Of a stretch of 61,802 bases of DNA, positions 1 through 8,205 are shown piece by piece. This stretch comes from an uncultured Clostridia bacterium (lineage in GTDB: Bacteria; Bacillota; Clostridia; Oscillospirales; Ruminococcaceae): positions 1-61,802 of the forward strand of contig CALWNN010000002.1 of NCBI GenBank assembly GCA_944382845.1. Reading direction: 5' to 3'. Every line of letters begins with the position of its first letter. Within the stretch, counting starts at the first letter, position 1. Position numbers and translations under genes: made by a program. A model generated the notes under the pieces. It did not search any database. It saw only the letters and a list, made by a program, of their open reading frames with translations, and was not told the DNA's origin.

Positions 1-126
1 TATCTGCAGCTTGCTGCAGTCAGCGACAGATTGCTTTTCGTCGCAACGTGATTAAGCCGTCTGCTGAAAAGCAGACAATTCTGCTGAAAAGCAGACATCC
101 TTATCAACGCTTTGCTCCGATTTAAA
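1..126 (+). repeat. Modular leader repeat, copy R0 (5' end outside the window)
   Basis: This is the 3' part of the interspersed structured repeat found throughout the window. It ends in the shared 3' signature GCTTTGCTCCGATTTAAA at 109-126. Visible hairpins are CTGCAGC/GCTGCAG at 4-19, GCGAC/GTCGC around 24-45, and two tandem hairpins, each capped by a GAAA tetraloop, at 59-76 and 80-96. GNRA-type loops are typical of folded RNA. The downstream neighbour is a terminator-like hairpin, not a start codon. Confidence 0.65.
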
Positions 127-129
127 CGC

Positions 130-208
130 TAAAAAGGAGCGGCAGGCCGCTCCTTATTGTTAAAATCAACAAAACTCCGCCCCTGAAAAACGGGACGGAG
201 TTTTTTGC
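130..208. terminator. Two hairpins, the second a bidirectional terminator
   Basis: The first hairpin (132-153) is a perfect 10-bp stem AAGGAGCGGC/GCCGCTCCTT with a two-base loop. The second (172-208) pairs AAAACTCCG with CGGAGTTTT plus CCC/GGG and is followed by a T run on the plus strand, with A residues before it. It could end a transcript entering from the left of the window and also the minus-strand transcript of the small peptide gene at 390-527. Confidence 0.7.
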
Positions 209-210
209 AC

Positions 211-375
211 TATAATTAAATGACCGATGTCCCCCTGCCGAATATTCGGCAGGTCCCATTCGGTCTTTCAGTGGGGGTATAGAATCCTGAGTTGCCCCGC
301 CGAGGAGCAAACTCTAAACAATGACTTGTCATTGTTAATGACAAGTTGCTTTTCGTCGCAGTTTGCTCCTTTTAC
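211..375 (+). repeat. Modular leader repeat, copy R1
   Basis: The copy starts with a diverged 5' signature followed by GATGTCCCCCTGCC. It carries the first hairpin CTGCCGAATATTCGGCAG, the TTCGGTCTTTCAGTGGGG module, and a long palindromic module around AATGACTTGTCATT. It ends in a diverged 3' end (GTTTGCTCCTTTT). It lies in opposite orientation to, and just beyond the stop of, the minus-strand peptide gene at 390-527. It is therefore not a leader, and its two ends have lost their mutual complementarity. Confidence 0.75.
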
Positions 376-389
376 AAGTTGTTTTCAGC

Positions 390-527
390 TTAGCATCCGC
401 AATTGTTGGAGCAGCTGTTGTCACAGCCGCAACCGTTGCTGAATCCGCTGCCGAAGCCGTTGCCGCAGCAACCGATAATGAGAATGAGAATAATTATCCA
501 CCAGCATCCGCCAAATCCACAGTTCAT
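390..527 (-). CDS. Small Cys/Gly-rich hydrophobic peptide
   Basis: A 45-residue peptide starts with MNCGFGGCWW, followed by an isoleucine/leucine-rich membrane segment (residues 9-18) and a tail of Gly, Asn and paired Cys (about nine Cys in all). The start at 527 is chosen over the longer open frame because AAGGAG sits about 9-10 bases upstream. The composition resembles the tiny high-cysteine proteins often annotated in Clostridia as chorion-class HCB protein 13, and more loosely YjcZ-like sporulation peptides. The function is unknown. A spore-coat or membrane role is inference only. Confidence 0.6.
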   Translation of the reverse strand: MNCGFGGCWWIIILILIIGCCGNGFGSGFSNGCGCDNSCSNNCGC

Positions 528-677
528 ATAAAAGCACTCCTTTTTTGATATTTTAAGACGGTTTTGCGCCGCCTTATAGTACAGTTTATGGGGAAAGAAA
601 AAATGTGTTACAAAAAAATCAAAAGATAAAGATAAGGTGATACAAGCAAAATTTTTTTCTTTCAGCATAAAATATAG

Positions 678-707
678 TTGCAAACTTTTTTGCCTCTGCG
701 GTATAAG
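678..707 (+). promoter_or_regulatory. Sigma-A-type promoter for clpC
   Basis: TTGCAA at 678-683 and TATAAG at 702-707 are separated by 18 bp, about 85 bases before the clpC start. I see no clear CtsR heptad repeat (GGTCAAA) here, although CtsR commonly controls clpC in Firmicutes. The rest of the 528-791 gap is AT-rich, with no further gene. Confidence 0.5.
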
Positions 708-791
708 AAATGAAGTTTGTGCCAATTCTAAATATGCGTTGGGATGTACGGCGTGATAAGTCGTATGATTCCGGCGGTTAGGAGGAAAACT

Positions 792-3185
792 ATGGACAGC
801 TTTTTATTTTACTCGCAAACATTAACGGAAAAAGCGATACGGATATTGGAGCAGGCTGTAAAGAATGCCGGAAAGCTGGGTCACACTTTTGTGGGAAGCG
901 AGCATATCCTTCTTGCAATGTGCAGCAGCAGTGATAGCGCTGCCGGAACGATCCTGATGAAGCACGGCGTAACTAAAACTCTGGTGGAAAAGCTTATTGT
1001 TGAATCTGTTGGAAGAGGGACTCCCTGTGTACTTTCGATCGAAGAACTTACTCCTTCAGCGTCAAAGATAGTTGACGACGCAGTGCTGATCGGAAAAAGA
1101 TCGGGCTTCTGCCTTGCAGGAAGCGAACATCTTCTTTTTGCAATGCTCAGAAAAACCGACTGCTGCGGGTATTCTATACTGAAAAAGGCAGGCATAAATG
1201 TAGGGAAGGTCAGTTATGATATATGTTCCGGCAGCAATATCAGCGGCTTTTCAAAGCTTTCAAAGGAAAAACTCCCAAAACTCGAACGCTTCGGAAGAGA
1301 ACTTACAAAGGGATCGGAAGCCGAAAAATCAGACCCGCTGTTTTGCCGTGATAAAGAAATCGACCGGCTTGTTCAGATACTTTCAAGACGAACCAAAAAC
1401 AACCCCTGTCTTGTGGGAGAAGCGGGAGTCGGAAAAACAGCTGTAGTTGAGGGGCTTGCAAAACTGATCTTAGCGGGAAACGTTCCTGATGAGCTTTCTT
1501 CAAAACGAATTTTCACCCTTGATATGTCCCTTCTTCTTGCAGGGGCAAAGTACAGAGGGGATTTTGAGGAAAGACTGAGAAGCTGCATAGATGAAGCGTC
1601 CTCCTCAGGAAATGTTATACTTTTTATAGATGAGATTCATTCCGTTGTTGGGGCAGGAGCTGCCGACGGGGCAATTGACGCTGCAAATATTTTAAAGCCG
1701 CAGCTTGCAAGAGGCGAGCTTCAGGTCATTGGTGCGACAACATTTGAAGAGTACCGCCGCTACATTGAAAAGGATCCTGCCCTTGAAAGACGCTTTCAGC
1801 CGGTAATTATCAAGGAACCTGATAAAAATGAGGTTATTCACATATTGAAGGGGATAACTCCCAAGTACGAGGAATATCACGATGTAAAAGTTCCCGAAGA
1901 GGTCATTCTTGAAACGGTAAGGCTTGCGGACAGGTATATAAACGACAGGTTTTTTCCCGACAAGGCAATCGACATTATTGATGAGGCTTGTTCGAGAGTA
2001 CGTATTAAAAGCCGATCCAAAAACGAAAACGAGGACGTTTCACGTGCCTTTAACGACTATGTTTCCGGAAAGATAACAAAGCACGATTACCTTAACAGGC
2101 TTACTCAGAAAGTTGTCGGACAAAAAGCGGAGGTAACGGTAAATGATGTGGCTGAGGTGGTTTCTCAGTGGACAGGGATAGTGGCAGGACAGCTTTCCGA
2201 AGAGGAAAACATCAAGCTTTCAAGACTTGAAGCCGAGCTTTCAAAGGAAGTGGCAGGTCAGGCTGAAGCAATAAGGCTTCTTTCAGACGCAGTAAGGCGG
2301 GGAAGAACAGGCATAAGGGACAGCCGAAGACCGATAGGTTCCTTTGTATTTCTCGGAGCAAGCGGCGTAGGAAAGACAAAGCTTGCGAAAATTTTAGGGA
2401 AATGCGTGTTTGAAAGAGAAGATTCGGTAATACGGCTCGATATGTCAGAATACATGGAAAAGCACAGTATATCAAGGCTTGTGGGTTCTCCTCCGGGATA
2501 TGTGGGGTATGAAAGCGGGGGACAGCTTACTGAAAAGGTGAGGCGCAAGCCGTATTCGGTGGTGTTGTTTGACGAGATAGAAAAAGCTCACCCGGAGATA
2601 TCCAATATTCTTCTTCAGATACTTGAAGAGGGATTTCTTACGGATTCTCAAGGAAGAAAGGTTTCTTTTTCAAACACAATAATCATTATGACCTCCAATA
2701 TGGGAGCAAAATACCTTACTGAAAAAGCCTCAATGGGTTTTTCAACGCAAAACGGTCAAATGGGTGAACAGACTGAGCAGACAAGAAAAAATATTATGGG
2801 CGAGGTGAGAAAATTCTTTTCACCGGAACTATTAAATCGAATCGACGAAGTAATAATTTTCAAGAATCTTGGCAAAAAGGATTTTGAAGATATTGCTCTG
2901 ATGCAGCTTTCGAAATTAAAGACGAGAGTGGAGCTTATCGGAATAGAGCTTGATTATTCTCAGGAGGTGGCACAGCGGATTGCTGAGCTTTGTTGTGATA
3001 ATTCCTCTCTGCCGTATGCGGGAGCAAGAGAGGTAAGAAAAATAATTTCAAAGGAAATTGAAACCGAGCTTAGCAACTGCATAATAAACGGCGGCAAAAC
3101 CAAAAAGATGAAGATTTTTATCCGCAACGGAAGCTTCAAAGCAAAAGCGGAAAATCCTGATACTGAGCAGAGGCTGTTATCTTAA
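792..3185 (+). CDS. clpC: ATP-dependent Clp protease ATP-binding subunit ClpC
   Basis: A 797-residue class-1 Clp/Hsp100 unfoldase. In order it has a double Clp-N repeat (about residues 1-150), AAA+ domain 1 with Walker A GEAGVGKT (~209) and Walker B LFIDEIHS (~277), a short middle region, AAA+ domain 2 with GASGVGKT (~521) and VVLFDEIEKAH (~590), and a D2-small domain. An MGF tripeptide in D2 matches the ClpP-docking loop position. By family it unfolds substrates for ClpP. The start at 792 follows AGGAGG closely; the open frame extends 16 codons further upstream without a ribosome site. It is monocistronic: no ctsR, mcsA or mcsB is adjacent, and a strong terminator follows. Confidence 0.93.
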   Translation: MDSFLFYSQTLTEKAIRILEQAVKNAGKLGHTFVGSEHILLAMCSSSDSAAGTILMKHGVTKTLVEKLIVESVGRGTPCVLSIEELTPSASKIVDDAVLIGKRSGFCLAGSEHLLFAMLRKTDCCGYSILKKAGINVGKVSYDICSGSNISGFSKLSKEKLPKLERFGRELTKGSEAEKSDPLFCRDKEIDRLVQILSRRTKNNPCLVGEAGVGKTAVVEGLAKLILAGNVPDELSSKRIFTLDMSLLLAGAKYRGDFEERLRSCIDEASSSGNVILFIDEIHSVVGAGAADGAIDAANILKPQLARGELQVIGATTFEEYRRYIEKDPALERRFQPVIIKEPDKNEVIHILKGITPKYEEYHDVKVPEEVILETVRLADRYINDRFFPDKAIDIIDEACSRVRIKSRSKNENEDVSRAFNDYVSGKITKHDYLNRLTQKVVGQKAEVTVNDVAEVVSQWTGIVAGQLSEEENIKLSRLEAELSKEVAGQAEAIRLLSDAVRRGRTGIRDSRRPIGSFVFLGASGVGKTKLAKILGKCVFEREDSVIRLDMSEYMEKHSISRLVGSPPGYVGYESGGQLTEKVRRKPYSVVLFDEIEKAHPEISNILLQILEEGFLTDSQGRKVSFSNTIIIMTSNMGAKYLTEKASMGFSTQNGQMGEQTEQTRKNIMGEVRKFFSPELLNRIDEVIIFKNLGKKDFEDIALMQLSKLKTRVELIGIELDYSQEVAQRIAELCCDNSSLPYAGAREVRKIISKEIETELSNCIINGGKTKKMKIFIRNGSFKAKAENPDTEQRLLS

Positions 3186-3195
3186 TAAGACAAGA

Positions 3196-3227
3196 AAAGC
3201 CTGCGGTCATAATATACCGCAGGCTTT
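3196..3227. terminator. Intrinsic terminator after clpC
   Basis: A perfect 12-bp stem AAAGCCTGCGGT/ACCGCAGGCTTT with an 8-base loop. It sits between the convergent clpC and the cohesin-like gene and can work in both directions. Confidence 0.85.
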
Positions 3228-3237
3228 CTATATCAGT

Positions 3238-3295
3238 TTTTAAAATAGGATCAAAGCCGATTAATCGGCAGGGGGACAATTGCGAAATGGGTTAT
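3238..3295 (-). repeat. Modular leader repeat, minimal copy R2
   Basis: Read on the minus strand it runs from ATAACCCATTTCGC through TGTCCCCCTGCC and one hairpin (CTGCCGATTAATCGGC) straight into a diverged 3' signature (GCTTTGATCCTATTTTAAA). It is the shortest copy, about 58 bp, without the variable middle modules. Its first bases coincide with the TAA stop codon of the minus-strand gene at 3292-4629. It sits between convergent genes. Confidence 0.7.
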
Positions 3296-4629
3296 TTAGG
3301 TCTGTTTACTCCCGAAGGTCGGTCTGGACCGCTTTGTCTTGGTCTGTTCTGGTTTGGTGAATTTGTGCGTCTGGGCTGAGTATGCTGACCATTCGGACCG
3401 GAAGCTCTTTTTGCACCCTGAACGTTCTGACCTCCCTGAATTCTTGGCTGCTGAGGACGTCTTGGGTGCTGGGATGGCTGACGAGCAGGGTTGTTTATTC
3501 TGTTGTTATAGTCCTCCATCTGCTGAGCGGCGCGGCGTTTTTGCTGAGCCGTTCTTCTTCGTCTTTCCTCCTGCTCACGTTTTTTCTTGTCCGCACGGAG
3601 CTTCAGAGCTGAAATAACAACAAATATTACTATTGCAACAACAAAGATTCCTAAGATGACAATAGGGAATATGTCGTTCAAGATTTTATCGTTCTGAGGA
3701 CTTGTTGATGAAGATGACGATGGATTTGAAGCTGAAGTTACAAACAGGTTCATGTCGTTTTCTGATGAGCTTTCATCAGAAGTTCCTTCTGACGGCGTCT
3801 GGCTATTGCTTCCTACTGTGGAATCTGACGTTGGGGTCGTCAGAGAGGTCTGTTCACCTGCGGCAAGTCTTACAACCGTAATGGTGTAAGCTCTCTCATC
3901 GCCGTTTTCTGCGGTAACAGTGATTGTCTTGACGTTATCGCCTTCTCTCAGGCTGGTCTGACCTTCGTATATTTTTGGGGAAGTTCCGTCAAGCTCTTTA
4001 AGTCCGCCGTCAAATCCGCCGCTGAAGTAGATGTATGACTTGGTATTCGAGGTCTGTCCCTGAATACTGATAGTAGATACATCATTTGGAACTTCAACTG
4101 TATAAGCGGTTATTTCAGGGGAAAATGCCGGACTTAAAGTTCCCTCGCTTACGTTTATGGTTTTAAGTGTAGAGTCTGAATCAAGGTTGCTTTCATCTCC
4201 GATAGAAACAATTGCGTTTGCGGTAGGGCTTCCCAGACTGTTGTTTGACATATCTGTAGCCGATGAATCAGCGATGACAAGGTCGCAGGCGCCTTCTTTA
4301 AGCGCTGTGAATTTTACGTCAAAGGTAATGCTTGGAGCGTCCGAGGCATAGCCTCTGAGTCTTACTATTCCTCCTGAGCCTGATGTCTGTGAATCGGAAG
4401 CAACTTCTATAACCGAACTGTCATATTCAAGGTTTGCTTCGGCGTACTGGATATCCATATTGTCGGAAGTAAACTCGATATGTACGTTAATGGTTTCTCC
4501 CACTCCCGCATTTTTCGGGGAAACATTAAGGCTTACCGAGCCTGCCGCCGAGGCGCTTACAGTTGCAACTGCAAAAAAGCAGAGCATTACAGCGCACAGC
4601 GAAATTAGTTTAGTAAATACGGTTTTCAT
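3292..4629 (-). CDS. Secreted, membrane-anchored cohesin/cadherin-like protein with basic cytoplasmic tail
   Basis: 445 residues. There is a signal peptide (about 1-29, ending SASA), then a beta-sandwich resembling the cohesin/carbohydrate-binding fold (about 30-145). A cadherin-like beta-sandwich repeat follows (about 150-258), with the typical STLKTINVSEGTLSPAF...Y opening and YTITVVR ending. Next come a Ser/Thr-rich linker, one transmembrane segment (about 318-343), and a cytoplasmic tail of about 100 residues rich in Arg, Gln, Pro and Asn. The topology is type I. A strong promoter and ribosome site support expression. Cohesin-fold modules occur in cellulosome scaffolds and in unrelated surface proteins; no dockerin partner is seen here, so a role in polysaccharide binding is inference. 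Confidence 0.65.
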   Translation of the reverse strand: MKTVFTKLISLCAVMLCFFAVATVSASAAGSVSLNVSPKNAGVGETINVHIEFTSDNMDIQYAEANLEYDSSVIEVASDSQTSGSGGIVRLRGYASDAPSITFDVKFTALKEGACDLVIADSSATDMSNNSLGSPTANAIVSIGDESNLDSDSTLKTINVSEGTLSPAFSPEITAYTVEVPNDVSTISIQGQTSNTKSYIYFSGGFDGGLKELDGTSPKIYEGQTSLREGDNVKTITVTAENGDERAYTITVVRLAAGEQTSLTTPTSDSTVGSNSQTPSEGTSDESSSENDMNLFVTSASNPSSSSSTSPQNDKILNDIFPIVILGIFVVAIVIFVVISALKLRADKKKREQEERRRRTAQQKRRAAQQMEDYNNRINNPARQPSQHPRRPQQPRIQGGQNVQGAKRASGPNGQHTQPRRTNSPNQNRPRQSGPDRPSGVNRPK

Positions 4630-4670
4630 AATTGTCCTTTCTTTTATTTTGTACTGTTTAAGATAATCAT

Positions 4671-4699
4671 ATTATATAACATAAAAGTCCTTTCGTCAA
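4671..4699 (-). promoter_or_regulatory. Sigma-A promoter of the cohesin-like gene
   Basis: On the minus strand, TTGACG (4699-4694) and TATAAT (4676-4671) are spaced by 17 bp, about 42 bases before the start codon. Confidence 0.75.
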
Positions 4700-4859
4700 C
4701 AAATTTTTAATTTTTCCAGAAGATTTTCCTATTCAAAAACATTGTACGAGTCTGATGTGAAAAATATGCGTAAAGTATGTAAACAAAAAGCACAACACAT
4801 TTTACAATTAATACACATTATCAACACTTTTATTTAACATTGTTGAGTTACAATATATT

Positions 4860-5007
4860 TTGTCACAATGGGGTGGCTCCAATAGGGGCTGCTTTATTTT
4901 TTTGGAGAAATTTCATTTCCCGTGATGCAACTCACATTGTGGGTGTTTTAAAAATATTTTAAGTTCCAATAGTGGAGTTACTTTATTTGTCGGAGTTATT
5001 GTGACAA
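4860..5007. repeat. Inverted-repeat-bounded region with an internal direct repeat
   Basis: The 443-bp gap 4630-5072 holds no gene. Within it, TTGTCACAAT (4860-4869) and ATTGTGACAA (4998-5007) form a perfect 10-bp inverted repeat bounding about 148 bp. Inside, a 30-31-bp unit starting TCCAATAG and ending GGAG occurs twice in the same orientation (4878-4907 and 4965-4995), about 87 bp apart, with most positions identical. This could be a small inverted-repeat element or paired operators upstream of the cohesin-like gene. Confidence 0.45.
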
Positions 5008-5019
5008 TTGAATATCGAA

Positions 5020-5058
5020 AAATTTTCGCCTGCTTTTATATCTGAGCAGGCGTTTTTA
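5020..5058 (-). terminator. Terminator of the nadB-nadC-5073 transcript
   Basis: CGCCTGC/GCAGGCG stem with a 12-base AT-rich loop, flanked by T-rich sequence on both strands. It lies just after the stop of the gene at 5073-5672. Confidence 0.65.
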
Positions 5059-5072
5059 TTTTGTGTGACGAT

Positions 5073-5672
5073 TTAGCTTTCAGAGCTTTCGATTTTTGCG
5101 TTTGACGCATCAGCCTTTTGTTTTGCTTCCTGCTGAGCCTTAGCTTCTTCGGGAGTAACAAGCTTTATCTGCTTTACGTTATTTCTGAATCCTGCAAATA
5201 CCGTTCTGTCCTTTACTGCCAGCTTGTAATTTTCAATATTGAACTTTCTGTCAAAAATAGTAATTCCCAGATTGGCGGCGTTTACAAGTTTTTTATTTTC
5301 AGCGTCCAGGGTATTTACCGGCGTAAAGCAAAGCATTAGGTCGCTTGTATCCTGTTTGGGGATCTCTCGGAGAGAAAAGATCATATTTCCGTAAAGAAGT
5401 GCTTTTCTTGTAAACGAGCCTTCCGAAACATGTACCATTCTCTTTGCAACGGTGTCCCAAACGAAAATCGCACCCTTAACGCCGTTTGGATAGGTAAGCC
5501 AGCCTACTACTCCCGGGCCCTGTACAAATGCGCCCATGCCGTTGATTTTTCTTTTGTCGGCGCTTTGCCAGTATTTTAAAAGCTCATCCCAAGGGATACC
5601 ATGCTTTTCTCCGTCCACATCAACGATAAAAATGTTGTTTTCATCGCCTTTTTCAAGTTTAACTGTAGCCAT
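5073..5672 (-). CDS. Protein of unknown function in the nad operon
   Basis: 199 residues, soluble, with no signal peptide or membrane segment. It starts MATVKLEKGDEN after a GAAAGGAAT ribosome site. The N-terminal two thirds look beta-rich with many aromatic and glycine residues (GAFVQGPGVVGWLTYPNG). The last 30 residues are a charged Ala/Lys/Gln-rich helix. I do not recognise the family. It starts only 19 bases after nadC and shares a terminator with it, so it is probably co-transcribed. A link to NAD synthesis rests on position alone. Confidence 0.6.
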   Translation of the reverse strand: MATVKLEKGDENNIFIVDVDGEKHGIPWDELLKYWQSADKRKINGMGAFVQGPGVVGWLTYPNGVKGAIFVWDTVAKRMVHVSEGSFTRKALLYGNMIFSLREIPKQDTSDLMLCFTPVNTLDAENKKLVNAANLGITIFDRKFNIENYKLAVKDRTVFAGFRNNVKQIKLVTPEEAKAQQEAKQKADASNAKIESSES

Positions 5673-5691
5673 TATTTTTAATTCCTTTCGA

Positions 5692-6531
5692 TTATTTTTG
5701 TATCTTCATTGATATATCAAAAGCCTTTACCGAATGGGTAAGAGCGCCGAGAGATATTATATCCACTCCCGTTTCGGCAATAGCTCTTATATTTTCGGCA
5801 GTAACATTTCCGGACGCTTCAAGTTTTGCTCTGCCGTCGGTTATTTTGACTGCCTGAGCCATCATTTCACAGCTCATATTATCAAGCATAATGATCTCAC
5901 AGCCAACGTCAAGAGCTTCCTCAAGCTGTTCCAGGGTCTGGACCTCGATTTCGATTTTAACGGTATGACCGGTCTTTTCTCTCAGCGCCATTACAGCGTT
6001 TGTAATGCTTCCGTAAGCGTCAAGGTGAGTGTCCTTGAGCATTGCGCAGTCGGAAAGGTTATAGCGGTGATTTTTTCCTCCTCCTACGGTTACGGCATAT
6101 TTCTGCAATGCACGGAGTCCGGGAAGAGTTTTTCTTGTTTCGGCTATTGAAGCCTTTGTTCCGCTTACAAGGTCAACGCATCTTCTTGTTGCGGTAGCTA
6201 TCCCCGACATATGCTGGATAAGGTTCAGAGCGGTTCGTTCGCCTTTTAAGAGAGCCTTTGTTTTAGCTGTTATATCGGCGATTATATTTCCCCTTTCAAC
6301 ATATTCTCCGTCTTTTATAAATATTCTTGTTTCTGCCTCGCTGTCAAGAAGCTTGAAAACTCTCATTGCCACTTCTGTTCCGCACACGATTCCGCTGTCC
6401 TTTGCAACATACACGGCTTTTGAGATCTGGTTTTCATCGATAAGGTAGTCGGTGGTAACGTCTATGTAATTTATGTCCTCCATAAGAGCGGTTTTTATAA
6501 TGTCGTCAATATGAAACTGTAAAAGGTTCAT
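5692..6531 (-). CDS. nadC: Nicotinate-nucleotide pyrophosphorylase (quinolinate phosphoribosyltransferase)
   Basis: 279 residues, the usual length. It converts quinolinate and PRPP to nicotinate mononucleotide, CO2 and pyrophosphate in de novo NAD synthesis. Family signatures are visible: GERTALNLIQHMSGIAT (~97-113), ETRKTLPGLRALQKYAV (~131-147), the GGGKNHRYNLSD loop, then EIEVQTLEQ and the C-terminal GVDIISLGALTHS phosphate-binding segment. AAAGGAG precedes the start. It follows nadB by 5 bases. Confidence 0.95.
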   Translation of the reverse strand: MNLLQFHIDDIIKTALMEDINYIDVTTDYLIDENQISKAVYVAKDSGIVCGTEVAMRVFKLLDSEAETRIFIKDGEYVERGNIIADITAKTKALLKGERTALNLIQHMSGIATATRRCVDLVSGTKASIAETRKTLPGLRALQKYAVTVGGGKNHRYNLSDCAMLKDTHLDAYGSITNAVMALREKTGHTVKIEIEVQTLEQLEEALDVGCEIIMLDNMSCEMMAQAVKITDGRAKLEASGNVTAENIRAIAETGVDIISLGALTHSVKAFDISMKIQK

Positions 6532-6536
6532 GGCGT

Positions 6537-8036
6537 TTACTCCTTTTCTCTTTGATTTTCCGGAATTTCAGCGTTTTCCGAAAGAATTTTTTCAGCCTCC
6601 GACAAAACTATGAATGCAACGGTCGCAAGACTTTTGGCTTCAACATAATTTTGGTTTTTAAGGAATTTTCCCTCTTCAAGCATTTTCTTTATTTCAGTCA
6701 CTCTTTTAAGGCTTGAAGGGATTTTTGAAACATTCGGAATAACAAAATACGAGTCCTGCATAAGCTCTCTTATTTCAGTCTTTATTCCCTTCGGAATAGG
6801 CGGATATGAGCTTGTATCCTCAAACTGAGCCTGCCGGTAATCATCTCCTGCGTCCTTTATTCTTGAATTGATATCAGCCGCCGCTCTTCTTGAAAATACC
6901 AGAGCTTCAAGAAGAGAATTGCTTGCAAGGCGGTTGTTTCCATGCACTCCTGTGTGAGAACATTCACCGCAGGCGTAGAGCCTGTCCACCGTGGTCCTTG
7001 CGTTTGTGTCAACATCGATACCGCCCATAAGGTAGTGGTGGCATGGATAAACCGGAATAAGATCCTTCGTCATATCATATCCGACATCGAGGAGTTTCTG
7101 ATAAATCATAGGAAAACGGTTTTTAACAAATTCCGGATCCTTGTGGGTTATGTCAAGGTAAAAATTCTTGCTGCCCGTTTTCTTTGACTCGAAAATTATC
7201 GAATGTGAAACAACGTCACGCGGTGCAAGCTCAAGCCGTTTGTCGTAGTTGTGCATAAAGCGTTCTCCGTTGCAGTTTTTAAGATATGCGCCCTCGCCTC
7301 TTACCGCTTCGGAAATAAGGAAACATTCTCTTGACTTGTGGTCGTTAAACGCAGTGGGGTGAAACTGTATGTAGCTAAGATGCTTTATCCTTGCTCCCAG
7401 CTCATACGCAAATGTAATACCGTCGCCTGTAGCTATTGCAGAGTTTGTTGTGTACTTATAGACACGTCCTATTCCGCCTGTGCACAAAATGCCGAAGTGG
7501 CAGTTATACACTTGTTTTTTATTATCATGGATAATTTCGAAAGAAAATCCCGTGGAAGTCTTTTTTACATCGTCGATAACTGCGTTTTCGATTATATGTA
7601 CGTTTTTAAGGGTGCGGACATAAGCTATAAGCTTAGTAAGTATTTCAAATCCGGTAGCGTCCTTATGGTGGAATATCCTGTGTCTGCCGTGTCCGCCTTC
7701 AAGCGTTCTGTGATAATCTCCGTCAGGAGTCTTGTCAAAATCAACTCCGAGTTTAATTATCCTGTCAATGTCGATTTTGGCTTCATTAACAAGGATATCG
7801 GTAGACTCAGGGTCGTTTTCAAATCCGCCTGCGATAAAGGTATCCTGTTTGTGAAGTTCAGGCGAGTCGGAAGGGCTGTTATAAACTCCTGCGATACCTC
7901 CCTGTGCCAGAGCGGAGTTACACAAGGTAAGCTCTCTTTTTGAAACTAAAAGTATCTTAAGTGAAGGGTCAAGGTTTATCGCAGCATAAAGACCTGCTAC
8001 TCCTCCTCCTGCAATTATAACGTCATAATTATTCAT
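6537..8036 (-). CDS. nadB: L-aspartate oxidase
   Basis: 499 residues. A flavoprotein that oxidises L-aspartate to iminoaspartate, which quinolinate synthase (NadA) then condenses. The FAD-binding GGGVAGLYAA is at the N-terminus. ALAQGGIAGV (~43), the substrate-side GGHGRHRIFHHKDATG (~114) and the C-terminal helical domain all fit the succinate dehydrogenase/NadB flavoprotein family. Anaerobes use fumarate or other acceptors in place of oxygen. The ribosome site is weak. No nadA lies in this window, although nadA, nadB and nadC are often adjacent. A 22-bp palindrome overlaps the putative promoter region. Confidence 0.93.
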   Translation of the reverse strand: MNNYDVIIAGGGVAGLYAAINLDPSLKILLVSKRELTLCNSALAQGGIAGVYNSPSDSPELHKQDTFIAGGFENDPESTDILVNEAKIDIDRIIKLGVDFDKTPDGDYHRTLEGGHGRHRIFHHKDATGFEILTKLIAYVRTLKNVHIIENAVIDDVKKTSTGFSFEIIHDNKKQVYNCHFGILCTGGIGRVYKYTTNSAIATGDGITFAYELGARIKHLSYIQFHPTAFNDHKSRECFLISEAVRGEGAYLKNCNGERFMHNYDKRLELAPRDVVSHSIIFESKKTGSKNFYLDITHKDPEFVKNRFPMIYQKLLDVGYDMTKDLIPVYPCHHYLMGGIDVDTNARTTVDRLYACGECSHTGVHGNNRLASNSLLEALVFSRRAAADINSRIKDAGDDYRQAQFEDTSSYPPIPKGIKTEIRELMQDSYFVIPNVSKIPSSLKRVTEIKKMLEEGKFLKNQNYVEAKSLATVAFIVLSEAEKILSENAEIPENQREKE

Positions 8037-8064
8037 AATATCACGTCTTTCGATAAAGAAATTG

Positions 8065-8108
8065 ACCTTGTTTTTTTCTTTACAAGGTTATACTTATTTC
8101 AGTATAAC
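8065..8108 (-). promoter_or_regulatory. nadB control region: 22-bp palindrome plus leader hairpin
   Basis: GTTATACT-N6-AGTATAAC (8087-8108) is a perfect 8+8 inverted repeat. Read on the minus strand it contains TATACT, a plausible -10 element; no strong -35 is visible. Immediately downstream on the minus strand, ACCTTGT-N10-ACAAGGT (8065-8088) can form a hairpin in the nadB leader. Spacing and symmetry suggest a repressor operator over the promoter. It does not match a NiaR-type site that I recognise. Confidence 0.45.
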
Positions 8109-8205
8109 ATATTTTCGGTAAATTTTCCACAGCAAAAGGACACATAATGTAAATTTTATGTGAAGTATGGAGCCGAGGAGTTGCAATTTAGCTTGTTTTG
8201 TGGCG

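Noticed and set aside
7338-7943. A 201-codon plus-strand frame opposite nadB
   Set aside because: No ribosome site, no protein-like pattern; nadB on the other strand is unmistakable. The same applies to the other long antisense frames (for example 10617-11210 and 15605-16336).
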